DNA of 64,000 nucleotides from Oscillibacter valericigenes (GCF_016902445.1 NZ_JACSNX010000005.1:87248-151247); one strand, 5' to 3'; positions 34,245-43,339 are shown, numbered from the stretch's first letter. Made by a program: numbers and translations. Notes: generated by a model not told the origin, from the sequence alone.

Positions 34245-35513
34245 ATGAAACAGCTTTGGAAACATCTGCTCTCCGCCGCCCTGCTGCCCTGCCTGCTGGC
34301 GGGGTGCGGCGCCCCGGAGACGCCGGCGGAGTCCGGCAGCTCCGCGGACCGCCTGCTGGGCCTGACCCAGGAACAGCGGCTGGAGGACTACGACTACCTG
34401 GTGCGGACCCTGGCAGACAGCTACCTCTGCATGGGCGTCCGGGACCGGGACAACACCGGCGACCTGTCGACGGACATCTTTCAGGAGTACCGGGAGCTGA
34501 TCCAGGAGAGCGACAGCGACGAGATGTTCTACTCCGCCGTGTACAGCGCTCTGTTCCGGCTGGGGACCTACGGCCACCTGCAGATCGTGGAGCCGGACGC
34601 GTACCGGTCCTGCCGCCAGGCTTACGAGGACGACAGTCCGGCCGATCGGGCCCACTGGCGGGAGGTGCTGACGGACCCGGGGACCGTTCAGGGCTATGAG
34701 AAGCTCCAGGCCCTGCTGGACACCATGGGGGCTACGGACTCCAGCGCCGCTCCGGACGATTCAGGGGAACCCGCCGCCAATCTCCACACCCTGATCCTGC
34801 CTGGCGGGGACGTGGGGTATGTGAAGATCGACCGCTTCCCGGCGGAGCACGAGGATGCATACGAGGCGGACCGGGCGGCGCTGTGGGCGTTTTACCAGCA
34901 GGCGGCGGACTGCACGGACCTCATCATCGACCTGACGGACAACTCCGGCGGCAGCGAGGTCTACTGGCAGCAGCTGCTGGCGGCGCCCCTGACGGACCGC
35001 CCCCTCTCCTGCACCCACTACACCCTGCTGGCGGACAGCGCCAACAACCACCCCTACATCGAGGATGCGTTCTCCCCGGAGGAGCTGCACCCCATCGCCC
35101 AGCTGCCGGACCTGCCGGAGCTGGAGCGGGACGGCATCCAGGCCGCCACCCACTTTGTGGAGAGCACCCTCTCTGTGGAGCCGGCGGCGGAGCGGGCCCC
35201 CTTCCATGGCCGCATCTGGGTGCTGGTGGGGCCGGCGGTGTACTCCGCCAGTGAGTCCTTCGCCGTGTTCTGTCAGGAGACGGGCTTTGCCACCCTGGTG
35301 GGCAGCCCCACCGGCGGCGACGGCATTGGGGCGCTGGACCCGGTGTTTCTGCAGCTGCCCAACAGCGGCATCCTGGTGCAGTTCACCATGATGTTCGGCC
35401 TGAATTCCGACGGCTCCAGCAGTGAGGAGGCGGGCACCACGCCGGACATCCTCTCTCCCGCCGGGGAGCCGGCTCTGGTGACGGCCCTGCGGGCCATGGA
35501 GGGGGAGACATGA
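34245..35513 (+). CDS. S41-family (C-terminal processing-like) peptidase, lipoprotein
   Basis: 422 residues. Signal MKQLWKHLLSAALLPCLLAG-C with a lipobox Cys at 21. The peptidase core is at about 190-415: LIIDLTDNSGGSEVYWQQLL, VGPAVYSASESFAVFCQETG with the likely nucleophile Ser of YSASESF, then GFATLVGSPTGGDGIGALDP. No PDZ domain is evident. It should act outside the membrane. AAAGGAGACACACG precedes ATG 34245. Its end overlaps traX by 4 bases. Confidence 0.86.
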   Translation: MKQLWKHLLSAALLPCLLAGCGAPETPAESGSSADRLLGLTQEQRLEDYDYLVRTLADSYLCMGVRDRDNTGDLSTDIFQEYRELIQESDSDEMFYSAVYSALFRLGTYGHLQIVEPDAYRSCRQAYEDDSPADRAHWREVLTDPGTVQGYEKLQALLDTMGATDSSAAPDDSGEPAANLHTLILPGGDVGYVKIDRFPAEHEDAYEADRAALWAFYQQAADCTDLIIDLTDNSGGSEVYWQQLLAAPLTDRPLSCTHYTLLADSANNHPYIEDAFSPEELHPIAQLPDLPELERDGIQAATHFVESTLSVEPAAERAPFHGRIWVLVGPAVYSASESFAVFCQETGFATLVGSPTGGDGIGALDPVFLQLPNSGILVQFTMMFGLNSDGSSSEEAGTTPDILSPAGEPALVTALRAMEGET

Positions 35514-36289
35514 CCGGTCTCTGTCTGAAACGCCCCCTGGGCGGGCTGTCCCTCAACCAGCTGAAGGCCGCGGCGGTGGCGGCCATGGTGCTGGACCACA
35601 TCGCCTATGCCTTCGTCCCCGACGGGACGCTGCCCGCGATCCTGCTGCACACCGTGGGCAGGATCACCGGCCCCACCATGTTCTTCGCCGCCGTGGAGGG
35701 CTATCACCATACCCGCAATCTGGACCGGTATCTGCTGCGGCTGGCGGCGTTCGCCCTGGTCAGCTGGTTCCCCTTCCTGTACTTCCGCGCCGGCGGGGAC
35801 CTGTCGGCCATCCAGCTGATGCGGCCCAACGTGATCTTCACCATCCTCCTGGGGGTCCTGGCAATCCGCGTCCGCAGGAGCCGGCGCCTTGGCGCTGTGT
35901 GGAAGGTCCTGCTGATCCTGCCGCTGCTCATCCTGGCGGTTCCGGCCGACTGGGGCTGCACGGGGGTGGTCATCATCCTGACCTTCGACTACTATCACGG
36001 CAGCTGGCGGAATCAGGCCTTCGCCTACAGCCTGGTGGTCCTGCTAGACATGGGGGTCCTCTCCCTGCTGACCGCCCCCTTCTTCGGCCTGTTCTACGAC
36101 CACGTCTTTGCCATCGGCTGGGAGCTCTACGCCTATTCCATCGAGTCCGTAGGGGCATTCCTGCCGCTGCTGCTCCTCTCCCGCTACACAGGCCGGCACG
36201 GCACCCAGGGCGGCTTCTCCAAATGGTTCTTTTATGGGTTCTACCCCCTCCACCTGCTGGTCCTGGGCTGGCTCCAAGTCGTGCTGTAA
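35510..36289 (+). CDS. TraX family membrane protein
   Basis: 259 residues with about seven or eight membrane segments. LSLNQLKAAAVAAMVLDHIA, then GRITGPTMFFAAVEGYHHTR and the C-terminal FSKWFFYGFYPLHLLVL are the TraX signature. TraX of F acetylates pilin; chromosomal Firmicute homologues are probably membrane acyltransferases of unknown substrate. Overlaps the S41 gene start-stop (ATGA). Confidence 0.9.
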   Translation: MTGLCLKRPLGGLSLNQLKAAAVAAMVLDHIAYAFVPDGTLPAILLHTVGRITGPTMFFAAVEGYHHTRNLDRYLLRLAAFALVSWFPFLYFRAGGDLSAIQLMRPNVIFTILLGVLAIRVRRSRRLGAVWKVLLILPLLILAVPADWGCTGVVIILTFDYYHGSWRNQAFAYSLVVLLDMGVLSLLTAPFFGLFYDHVFAIGWELYAYSIESVGAFLPLLLLSRYTGRHGTQGGFSKWFFYGFYPLHLLVLGWLQVVL

Positions 36290-36713
36290 GCAGCGCCCCA
36301 CGATCGCCAGGCCAGCGCGTAGCGAAGCGGAACGCGCGGAAAGAAAAGCAGCTCAAATGCGTCCTTGCACCCCGACGCCCTCCGCACCATCCGCCACGGG
36401 ACGGCAGTATCGACCTCGCAGAAGGCCATAGCGTGCCCGAAGGCCAGGCAAAATCGGAGCAGGCACCAATACGCCGACCCCCGTCGCGCGCGGAGGGCCA
36501 CTGCACCGAAGCGCGCCAGGCGCCTTTTTCTCTTCCACCGGGCGCGGCGCATTCTCTTTTTGTCAAGAACAAAAAGAGAATGGGGGGCGCATCTGCCCAG
36601 CCATCCCCATGGCTGTCATTCCCGCGTCCAATGGGACGCACCCCCATCCCCCCATTGCAAGAACGCCGTTCTTCCATTATAATAGTATGGATATCATCCA
36701 TGGAGGGATCAAC
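36290..36713. other. Gene-free interval
   Basis: No gene supported. Rich in CG-dense sequence. At 36550-36582 there is a perfect 14-bp hairpin (CATTCTCTTTTTGT, loop CAAGA) with no T-run after it. The promoter of the next gene is at 36655-36683. Confidence 0.55.
36655..36683 (+). promoter_or_regulatory. Promoter of the tRNA/DNA methyltransferase-rsmI operon
   Basis: TTGCAA (36655-36660), 17-base spacer, TATAAT (36678-36683). An internal AAGAACG/CGTTCTT repeat lies in the spacer. The -10 is so near ATG 36687 that this ATG would precede the transcript start. Confidence 0.75.
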
Positions 36714-37448
36714 TTGCACCACTGGGAACCCCTCTGCCCGGGCGGGCTGTCCTTCGTCTGCGACGACCGCCTGTTCCGCCCCGGCACCGACTCCTTCCTG
36801 CTGGGCGGCTTCCCCCGGCTGCGGCCGGGCCTCCGGGTCTGTGACCTGGGCAGCGGCACCGGCCTGCTGGGCCTTCTGCTGCTCCAGCGCCAGCGGGAGC
36901 TGTCCGTCACCGGCGTGGAGCTGCTGCCTGAGGCCGTCCAACTGGCGGAGCAGGCCGCCGCCCGGAACGGATTGACGGACCGGCTGACCTTTTGCCAGGG
37001 GGACCTGCGGGACATCCGGGCGCTGCTGCCCGCCGGGAGCTTCGGCCTGGCGGTGTGCAATCCCCCCTACTACCCCGCCGGGTCCGGCCGGCTGCCGGAG
37101 GCGGAGGCCCTCCGCGCCGCCCGGTCCGAGACCGGCTGCACGCTGGAGGACGTCTGCGCCGCCGCCGCGTATCTGCTGCGGTGGGGCGGCAGCTTCTGCC
37201 TGGTCCACAAGCCGGAGCGGCTGGCGGACCTGTGCTGCGCCCTCCGGGCCCGGGGGCTGGAGCCCAAGCGGCTGCGCCTCGTCTGCCGCCGGGCGGGGGA
37301 CGCCCCCTCCCTGCTGCTGTTGGAGACCCGCCGGGGCGGGCGGCCGGGGCTGGACATCGCCGCCCCCCTCTGCCTGGAGGACGGCGCGGGCCGCCCCACG
37401 GCGGAGCTGGACGCCATCTATTTCCGAACAAAGGAGACTGACCCATGA
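36714..37448 (+). CDS. tRNA1(Val) N6-adenine methyltransferase-like protein (TrmN6 family)
   Basis: 244 residues. SAM-binding GSGTGLLGLLLLQRQ near residue 45 and NPPYYPAGS near 110 (the NPPY motif of N6-adenine or glutamine methyltransferases). E. coli TrmN6 modifies A37 of tRNA-Val. TTG 36714 is taken as start: GGAGGG (36702-36707) lies 6 bases upstream, and an in-frame ATG at 36687 would sit before the likely transcript start. Its stop overlaps rsmI start. Confidence 0.83.
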   Translation: MHHWEPLCPGGLSFVCDDRLFRPGTDSFLLGGFPRLRPGLRVCDLGSGTGLLGLLLLQRQRELSVTGVELLPEAVQLAEQAAARNGLTDRLTFCQGDLRDIRALLPAGSFGLAVCNPPYYPAGSGRLPEAEALRAARSETGCTLEDVCAAAAYLLRWGGSFCLVHKPERLADLCCALRARGLEPKRLRLVCRRAGDAPSLLLLETRRGGRPGLDIAAPLCLEDGAGRPTAELDAIYFRTKETDP

Positions 37449-38278
37449 GCGGAACGCTGTATCTGGTGGCCACCCCCATCGGCAACCTGGGGGACTTCTC
37501 CCCCCGGGCGGTGGAGACCTTGGAGACCGTGGACTTCATCGCCGCGGAGGACACCCGGGTCTCCGTGAAGCTGCTGAACCACTTCCAGATCAAAAAGCCC
37601 CTGGTGAGCTATCACGAGCACAACCACGTCACCGCCGGGCAGGCCATCCTCCAGCGGCTGCTGGCGGGGGAGTCCTGCGCCCTGGTGACGGACGCCGGCA
37701 CCCCGGCCATCTCCGACCCGGGAGAGGACCTGGTGCGGCTGTGCGCAGAAAACGGCGTGGAGGTCCTCTCCATCCCCGGCTGCTGCGCGGCGGTGAACGC
37801 CCTGGCGGTCAGCGGCCTGCCCACGGGGCGGTTCACCTTTGAGGGATTTCTGACGGTCAACAAAAAAAGCCGCCGGGAGCGGCTGGAGTCCCTGAAGAAC
37901 GAGGAGCGGACCATGGTCTTTCACGAGGCGCCCCACAAGCTGCGGGCCACCCTGGGGGACCTGCGGGACACCTTCGGCCCGGACCGGAAGGTCGCCCTGT
38001 GCCGGGAGCTGACGAAGCTCCATGAGGAGACCCGCCGCACCACCCTGGGGGAGGCGGCGGACTACTACCGGGACCACGACCCCAAGGGGGAGTACGTGCT
38101 GGTGGTGGCGGGCTGCCCGCCCCGGGAGACTGCCGCCCTCACGGCGGAGGAGGCCGTGGAGCAGGTCCTGCGGCTGGTGGACCAGGGAGCCCGGCTGAAA
38201 GATGCCGCCCGGGAGGTGGCGGAGCACACGGGCCTTTCCAAAAATGAGCTGTACGCCGCCGCCCTGGACCGGCGGTGA
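37445..38278 (+). CDS. rsmI: 16S rRNA C1402 2'-O-methyltransferase RsmI
   Basis: 277 residues. GTLYLVATPIGNLGDFSPRA, AAEDTRVSVKLLNHF, LVTDAGTPAISDPGEDLVRL and IPGCCAAVNALAVSGL are the RsmI/tetrapyrrole-methylase-fold blocks. It makes Cm1402 with RsmH, tuning decoding. ATG 37445 overlaps the upstream stop; a terminator follows. Confidence 0.95.
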   Translation: MSGTLYLVATPIGNLGDFSPRAVETLETVDFIAAEDTRVSVKLLNHFQIKKPLVSYHEHNHVTAGQAILQRLLAGESCALVTDAGTPAISDPGEDLVRLCAENGVEVLSIPGCCAAVNALAVSGLPTGRFTFEGFLTVNKKSRRERLESLKNEERTMVFHEAPHKLRATLGDLRDTFGPDRKVALCRELTKLHEETRRTTLGEAADYYRDHDPKGEYVLVVAGCPPRETAALTAEEAVEQVLRLVDQGARLKDAAREVAEHTGLSKNELYAAALDRR

Positions 38279-38295
38279 GGCCGGAGAATCAAAAG

Positions 38296-38328
38296 ACGCC
38301 TTGCGGAAAATTCCGCAGGGCGTTTTTT
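38296..38328 (+). terminator. Terminator of rsmI
   Basis: ACGCCTTGCGGAA/TTCCGCAGGGCGT stem and six T. Confidence 0.85.
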
Positions 38329-38345
38329 CGCTGGAGCAGGGGCTC

Positions 38346-38588
38346 TCAGAGTTCCTTCAGTTCTTTCAGGCACTTGGGGCAGATGTTCTTTCCCTTGAAT
38401 ACCACAATGTCCTTGGTCGTGTCACAGAAAATGCAGCTGGGCTTGTACTTTTTCAGAATGACGGACGAGCCCTCCACATAAATTTCCAATGCGTCCTTCT
38501 CTTCGATATCCAAGGTCCGGCGCATTTCGATCGGAAGCACAATTCGACCCAGTTCATCCACCTTTCTGACGATTCCTGTTGATTTCAC
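38346..38588 (-). CDS. AbrB-family transition-state regulator with zinc ribbon
   Basis: 80 residues. MKSTGIVRKVDELGRIVLPI and EMRRTLDIEEKDALEIYVEG form the AbrB swapped-hairpin DNA-binding domain. The C-terminal part has CIFC and CPKC pairs, a short zinc ribbon, as in SpoVT/AbrB-like clostridial proteins. It probably represses stationary-phase genes. AAAGGAG sits upstream of ATG 38588. Confidence 0.9.
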   Translation of the reverse strand: MKSTGIVRKVDELGRIVLPIEMRRTLDIEEKDALEIYVEGSSVILKKYKPSCIFCDTTKDIVVFKGKNICPKCLKELKEL

Positions 38589-38790
38589 AATTTAACTCCT
38601 TTTTCAGCGTTGGCCTTTGGTCCATTTATATGAACATAACACAGCCCGTCATATTTTGTCAATTCAAAACTGGAAATAAAAATAATTTTACAATTTACCG
38701 TATTGTGTCTCAAGTCCCAATCTGTTTCCGGCCCGGCTGGGCGCACCTGCGCCCGCGCCGGCAGGAACGCTGCAGGCAGGAGGAATGACC

Positions 38791-39375
38791 GTGGCAATGA
38801 CTTGGATCTGGACCGGGATGGTGGTGCTGTCCCTGGTCTTTGGCCTTCTGACCGGCCGCCTGGACGCAGTGGCGGATGCCGCCATGGACGGCGCCGCCTC
38901 TGCCGTGGAGCTCAGCGTCTCCATGGCCGGCGTGCTGTGTCTGTGGAGCGGCGTCATGGAGATCATGAACGTCTGCGGCCTGTCCGCCGGACTGGCCCGG
39001 ACCTTCCGTCCCATCCTGCGGCGGCTGATGCCCCGGGCCAGCCGGGATGAGAAAACGCTGGCGGCTATCTCCGCCAACGTGTCCGCAAACCTGCTGGGCC
39101 TTGGCAACGCCGCCACGCCCCTGGGCATCCAGGCAGCCCGGCGGATGGCCCGGGGCTGCGGCGGCGTTGCCAGCGACGAGCTGTGTCTGCTGGTGGTGCT
39201 GAACACTGCCTCCATTCAGCTGCTGCCGGCCACCATCGCCTCCGTCCGCAGTGCCAGCGGGTGCGAAACGCCCTTTGACATCCTGCCTGCGGTGTGGCTG
39301 GCCTCTGCCCTGTCGGTCCTTGTGGGTGTCACGGCCGCCAAGCTGCTGGCCGCCGCCGGGAGGTGCCGGCGATGA
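38791..39375 (+). CDS. spmA: Spore maturation protein SpmA
   Basis: 194 residues, several membrane segments. Landmarks: AAMDGAASAVELSVSMAGVL, CLWSGVMEIMNVCGL, NVSANLLGLGNAATPLGIQA. SpmA and SpmB are nucleoside-transporter-like spore membrane proteins needed for full core dehydration. GTG 38791 has AGGAGG (38778-38783) seven bases upstream; ATG 38785 would be only 1 base from it. The end overlaps spmB. Confidence 0.93.
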   Translation: MAMTWIWTGMVVLSLVFGLLTGRLDAVADAAMDGAASAVELSVSMAGVLCLWSGVMEIMNVCGLSAGLARTFRPILRRLMPRASRDEKTLAAISANVSANLLGLGNAATPLGIQAARRMARGCGGVASDELCLLVVLNTASIQLLPATIASVRSASGCETPFDILPAVWLASALSVLVGVTAAKLLAAAGRCRR

Positions 39376-39893
39376 ATCTCAGCTCTCTGGTGATCCCGGT
39401 GCTGCTGGCAGGGGTGGCCGTCTACGGTATGGGGCGGCGGGTGGACGTCTACGGCGCCCTGACCCACGGCGCGGAAGAGGGGCTCACAGTGCTGCTGAAG
39501 GTCCTGCCCGCCCTGGTGGGCCTGCTGACCGCTGTGGCCATGTTTCGGGCCTCCGGCGCCCTGGAGTGGTTCACGGGCCTGTGCGCCCCGGTGCTGGAAT
39601 TCCTGGGCATCCCGCCGGAGGCCACGCCGCTGATGCTGGTGCGCCCCGTCTCCGGCAGCGGAGCCCTGGCTGTGGGCACCGACCTCATCACCACCTACGG
39701 CCCCGACAGCTACATCGGCCGGGTGGCCGCTGTAATGCTGGGCAGCACCGAGACCACGTTCTACACCATCGCCGTGTACTTCGGCTCCGCCGGGATCATC
39801 CGCACCCGCCACACGGTCCCGGCGGCCCTGGCTGCGGATCTGACGGGATTTCTGGCCTCGGCCCTTGCGGTGCGGCTGTTCTTCGGGGCATAA
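39372..39893 (+). CDS. spmB: Spore maturation protein SpmB
   Basis: 173 residues. GRRVDVYGALTHGAEEGLTV, VRPVSGSGALAVGTDLITTY, GSTETTFYTIAVYFGSAGII, the SpmB pattern, related to SpmA. Overlaps the spmA stop by 4 bases (ATGA), so it is in one operon. Terminator at 39897-39922. Confidence 0.93.
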   Translation: MNLSSLVIPVLLAGVAVYGMGRRVDVYGALTHGAEEGLTVLLKVLPALVGLLTAVAMFRASGALEWFTGLCAPVLEFLGIPPEATPLMLVRPVSGSGALAVGTDLITTYGPDSYIGRVAAVMLGSTETTFYTIAVYFGSAGIIRTRHTVPAALAADLTGFLASALAVRLFFGA

Positions 39894-39896
39894 AAG

Positions 39897-39922
39897 GAGC
39901 GGGACGGCGGTCCGTCCCGCTC
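39897..39922. terminator. Bidirectional terminator between spmB and gerMN gene
   Basis: GAGCGGGACGG/CCGTCCCGCTC around a 4-base loop; genes converge here. Confidence 0.7.
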
Positions 39923-39926
39923 TGAT

Positions 39927-40838
39927 TCAGTTCGAGGCCGTGTAGGGTTCCATCACGGAAACGCCGCCATAGACAGCCGCGTATTCGCCGTCTACCAGAT
40001 AGCGCACCTCTGCCACGGAGCGCAGGGACAGCAGAGATTCCGCCAGTGCCCGGAGCGCCAGGCCCAGATCTGCGTCCTCCGACATCCCCGGCAGTGCCGC
40101 AGTGGGCAGGTCCACATAGCAGGTGTTCTCCTCCTGCCGGACCGAGGTCACCTGGAACCCCTCCGGCAGGGCGGAGCGGAGCTCCTGGTCCTCTGTGCTG
40201 TTCAGCAGCGCCTTGACCACGGCGCCCACCTGGGTATCTCCCTCATACAGATCCAGCGTCATCTCCTGCGGGACCAGCCGTCCGCTCTCATCCAGCAGAT
40301 ACAGGGTGGCCGGCAGGGGGCCGACCACGTCCTCGTTGCTGGAAAACAGCACGTCCCTCGCGGCAAAGATCTGCCGGTCCCGGTAGGACAGCTGCTGTCC
40401 ATGGACGGTGATGCTGACGGCGGAGACCTCCGGCAGCTGGGTCAGTGTCAGGGTGATGGAGTAATCCGCCAGAGCCAGCGACACGCCGGAGAGATTCCGG
40501 TAACGGGAGGACAGGTCCACCTTGGCCCTGCCGCCGTCCAGCTCCAGAGACAACAGCGTGGTATCTTCCGGGATCACGCGGACCAGGGTTGGGTCCTCCG
40601 GTCCCGCCAGCAGCGCGTCCATCAGCCGTTCCGCCACGGACAGGGCGCTCTGCGTCTCCTCCGCCTCCAGATGCAGCTCTTCAGCCCGCAGCGCATCCCC
40701 GCCGGGGGCCGCGGACAAGTCCGCTTCCCGGAAATACAGATCATAGGTCTCGCCCCGGTCCGCGCCGTATGGGCTGCCCCAGCTGAGGGCCGCCAGAAAA
40801 GCCGCACACAGCAGCACTGCGATCAGGCGCTTTTTCAT
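39927..40838 (-). CDS. GerMN-domain sporulation/germination protein
   Basis: 303 residues. A signal peptide (KKRLIAVLLCAAFLAALSWG) with no lipobox cysteine, then two GerMN domains (about 45-165 and 175-295) marked by AERLMDALLAGPEDPTLVRV, GGRAKVDLSSRYRNLSG, then GAVVKALLNSTEDQELRSAL and NTCYVDLPTAALPG. GerM-like proteins function in spore envelope assembly and germination in Bacillus. Overlaps the histidine kinase end by 4 bases. It is the last gene of the comEA-RR-HK operon, which suggests its secreted product is linked to the two-component sensor. Confidence 0.85.
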   Translation of the reverse strand: MKKRLIAVLLCAAFLAALSWGSPYGADRGETYDLYFREADLSAAPGGDALRAEELHLEAEETQSALSVAERLMDALLAGPEDPTLVRVIPEDTTLLSLELDGGRAKVDLSSRYRNLSGVSLALADYSITLTLTQLPEVSAVSITVHGQQLSYRDRQIFAARDVLFSSNEDVVGPLPATLYLLDESGRLVPQEMTLDLYEGDTQVGAVVKALLNSTEDQELRSALPEGFQVTSVRQEENTCYVDLPTAALPGMSEDADLGLALRALAESLLSLRSVAEVRYLVDGEYAAVYGGVSVMEPYTASN

Positions 40839-42271
40839 GGCTGGGTCCCCCCTTCCCGCCAGGGCCAGCGGACGGTAAAGACCGCGCCGCCGGACGGCCG
40901 GTTGGCCGCCGTTACCGTTCCGCCCCGCCGCTCCACTGTATCGCTGACGATGGCAAGTCCCAGGCCCGTGCCGCCGGCGGCACGGGAGCGGGCCTTGTCC
41001 ACACGGTAGAACCGCTCAAACAGCCGGGGCAGATCCTCCTCCGGGATCCCGGCGCCATTGTCTTCCACCGTCAGCACCACCTGGCCTGCCTCCCGGAACA
41101 GAGAGACCTGGACCGTGCTGCCGGACGGGCTGTATTTCACGGCGTTGTCCGTCAGATTGTAGATGATCTGGTGGATCTCGTCCCGGCTGGAGAGCACGGT
41201 GCAGGTCCCCTCGGACCGGTAGGTCAGCTCCGTTCCCTTCTCCTGGGCCACCAGGCTCATCATCCGCATCACCTGCTCCAGCACCGGCAGCACATCCACC
41301 ACCGCCGGCGGGTCCAGCACGCCGCTGTCCAGCCGGGTCAGCCGCAGCAGGTCCTCGGTGATGCGGGAGAGGCGCTCCGCCTCCTGCCCGATGTCCGTGA
41401 CGAATTCCCGTGTGGTCTCCGGGTCGATGTTGTCCGTCTGCAGAATGGAGTCCGTCAGAAGGCGGATGGCCGCCAGAGGCGTCTTCAGCTCGTGGGAGGC
41501 GTCCGACACGAAGCGCCGCCGGGCGTTCTCCGTGGTCTGGAGACGGTCGGTCAGGCTGTTGAACTCCTGGGCCAGCTGGGCGATCTCGTCATGGCCCCGG
41601 ACCTCCGCCCGGTGGCTGTAGGCGCCCTCCCGCACCTGGCGGATGGCGGTGAGCAGCCGGCCGATCTTCCGGGTCATGGCCCGGGACAGCAGGCCGCTGA
41701 GACCCAGCATCACCACGGCGATGCCGGCGGAGAGCCGCAGCAGATTGCTCTGCAGCCCCTCCAGCAGGGCGGCCTGCTCCGTATCGTACTCATAGGCGTA
41801 GACGGCGCCGATGATCTGGTTCTGGTACAGCACCGGCGAGGCTGCCCGGCTGCGGAACGCGCCGCTCTGATAGCTGCTGGAGAACATGTCGTTCCCCAGC
41901 AGGGCCTGGACGATCTCCGTGTAAAAGCTGTACTCCCCCAGAGCGTCATTGGTCTCCCGGGTGTCGTAGAGGACCTTGCCGGCGCTGTCCGTCACCAGGA
42001 TGCGGCTGAGGCCTGTCTCCTCCACCACCGCCATGGCCTGGGCCACGTTCTCCTCATTGAGCCGGTCCAGGCCGGAGAGGGAGTAGACCATGACGGACAC
42101 GCTGTTCTGCAGGGACGTCTCCTTGGCCCGGAACACCAGGTCTTCGGACACCAGGATGGGATACGTGTTCAGCAGGACCAGCACCGCCGCCATGATCAGG
42201 ATGTAGCTCAGGCTGAATTTGACCTGCAGGCTGCTCCAGAGCCTGCCCTTATCCTTTGAAATAGTACCCAA
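40835..42271 (-). CDS. Membrane sensor histidine kinase
   Basis: 478 residues. Two membrane helices (FSLSYILIMAAVLVLLN near 20 and SAGIAVVMLGLSGLLS near 175) flank an extracytoplasmic sensor. HAMP and then HisKA with phospho-acceptor His in FVSDASHELKTPLAAIRLLT, an N box NLTDNAVKYSPSGS, G1 VEDNGAGIPEED and G2 RAAGGTGLGLAIVSD. TTG 42271 is the listed start and overlaps the regulator gene; a later start is possible. Partner of the response regulator upstream. Confidence 0.9.
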   Translation of the reverse strand: MGTISKDKGRLWSSLQVKFSLSYILIMAAVLVLLNTYPILVSEDLVFRAKETSLQNSVSVMVYSLSGLDRLNEENVAQAMAVVEETGLSRILVTDSAGKVLYDTRETNDALGEYSFYTEIVQALLGNDMFSSSYQSGAFRSRAASPVLYQNQIIGAVYAYEYDTEQAALLEGLQSNLLRLSAGIAVVMLGLSGLLSRAMTRKIGRLLTAIRQVREGAYSHRAEVRGHDEIAQLAQEFNSLTDRLQTTENARRRFVSDASHELKTPLAAIRLLTDSILQTDNIDPETTREFVTDIGQEAERLSRITEDLLRLTRLDSGVLDPPAVVDVLPVLEQVMRMMSLVAQEKGTELTYRSEGTCTVLSSRDEIHQIIYNLTDNAVKYSPSGSTVQVSLFREAGQVVLTVEDNGAGIPEEDLPRLFERFYRVDKARSRAAGGTGLGLAIVSDTVERRGGTVTAANRPSGGAVFTVRWPWREGGTQP

Positions 42272-42926
42272 CTCCCCACTTGGTCATGATATACTCCGGC
42301 TCCGCCGGGTTTTTTTCCAGCTTTTCCCGCAGGCGGCGGATGTGGACGTCCACCGTCCGGTAATCCCCAGCGTAGGTATAGCCCCACACCACGTTCATCA
42401 GGTTCTCCCGGCTGTACACCCGGCGGGGGTTGCGCATCAGCAGCTCGATCAGGTCGTATTCCTTGGCGGTCAGATCCACTACCTTCCCGTCCCGGACAGC
42501 CACCCGCTCCTCCGTGTTCAGGGACAGGTCCCCCGCCGTCAGGACGGTCCCCCGGCTCCGCTGGGCCCCGGCGGCCCGCCGCAGCAGCGCCCGGACCCTG
42601 GCCTTCAGCTCCAGGATGTTGAAGGGCTTGGTGACATAGTCATCCGCTCCGCACTCAAAGCCCATCAGCTTGTCCGCGTCCTCGCTTTTGGCAGTGAGCA
42701 TGATGATGGGCACGTTGGAGAACTCCCGGATCCGCAGGCAGGCCTCCTGCCCGTCCAGCTCCGGCATCATCACATCCAGAATGATCAGGTCGTAGCGGCC
42801 GTTCCGGGCCATCTCCACGGCGGTGGCCCCGTCATAGGCGCACTCCACCTCGTATCCCTCGTTCTCCAGATTGAATTTCACGCCCTTGACCAGCAGCTTT
42901 TCGTCATCGACCACCAGAATCCTCAT
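42249..42926 (-). CDS. OmpR/PhoB-family response regulator
   Basis: 225 residues. Receiver with DD pair MRILVVDDEK, phospho-Asp in LIILDVMMPELDGQE (near 52) and K in DDYVTKPF, then a winged-HTH with LTAKEYDLIELLMRNPRRVY, DVHIRRLREKLEKNP. It overlaps the kinase by 23 bases and comEA by 23, so all are one operon. Target sites are not known; CTGTAAG repeats at 34107 are one candidate. Confidence 0.95.
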   Translation of the reverse strand: MRILVVDDEKLLVKGVKFNLENEGYEVECAYDGATAVEMARNGRYDLIILDVMMPELDGQEACLRIREFSNVPIIMLTAKSEDADKLMGFECGADDYVTKPFNILELKARVRALLRRAAGAQRSRGTVLTAGDLSLNTEERVAVRDGKVVDLTAKEYDLIELLMRNPRRVYSRENLMNVVWGYTYAGDYRTVDVHIRRLREKLEKNPAEPEYIMTKWGVGYYFKG

Positions 42927-43308
42927 TTGTCATGTCTCCTTCGTTGTCCACGGTGATGCGGTCCTTCAGCTCTGCGAACTTCGCCTCGCCGATGCCGCTC
43001 ACCTCCATGATCTGTTCAATGGTCCGGAAGGGGCCGTTGGCCTCCCGGTACGCGATGATCCGCCCGGCCAGGCTCTCTCCGATGCCGGGCAGCGTGTCCA
43101 GCTCCTCCGCCGTGGCAGTGTTGAGATCCACCGGCGGGAAGTCCGGGGCGATCTCCTCCCGGGGGACCTCCACCTCCGTCTCGATGACGGCGCCGGGGAT
43201 CCGCTCCTGCCGGTCCTGGGCGGACAAAACCGCCAGCGTGCACAAAAATGCCGCCGTCAGGCCCAGCAGAATGATCTCACTTTTCGTCGGCTTTCCCCAT
43301 CTACTCAC
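42904..43308 (-). CDS. ComEA-like helix-hairpin-helix protein
   Basis: 134 residues. A membrane segment (TKSEIILLGLTAAFLCTLAV) is followed by helix-hairpin-helix DNA-binding repeats: VDLNTATAEELDTLPGIGES and IMEVSGIGEAKFAELKDRI. ComEA binds DNA during uptake; a single-copy protein without comEC beside it cannot be called competent. GTG 43308 is chosen (GGTGGGAG upstream). Longer frames upstream lie over dac and are spurious. The stop overlaps the regulator start. Confidence 0.85.
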   Translation of the reverse strand: MSRWGKPTKSEIILLGLTAAFLCTLAVLSAQDRQERIPGAVIETEVEVPREEIAPDFPPVDLNTATAEELDTLPGIGESLAGRIIAYREANGPFRTIEQIMEVSGIGEAKFAELKDRITVDNEGDMTNEDSGGR

Positions 43309-43310
43309 TG

Positions 43311-43339
43311 TTGAACTCCCACCTGTTTTTTGGTATACT
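43311..43339 (+). promoter_or_regulatory. Promoter of the D,D-carboxypeptidase gene
   Basis: TTGAAC (43311-43316), 17-base spacer, TATACT (43334-43339). Confidence 0.75.
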
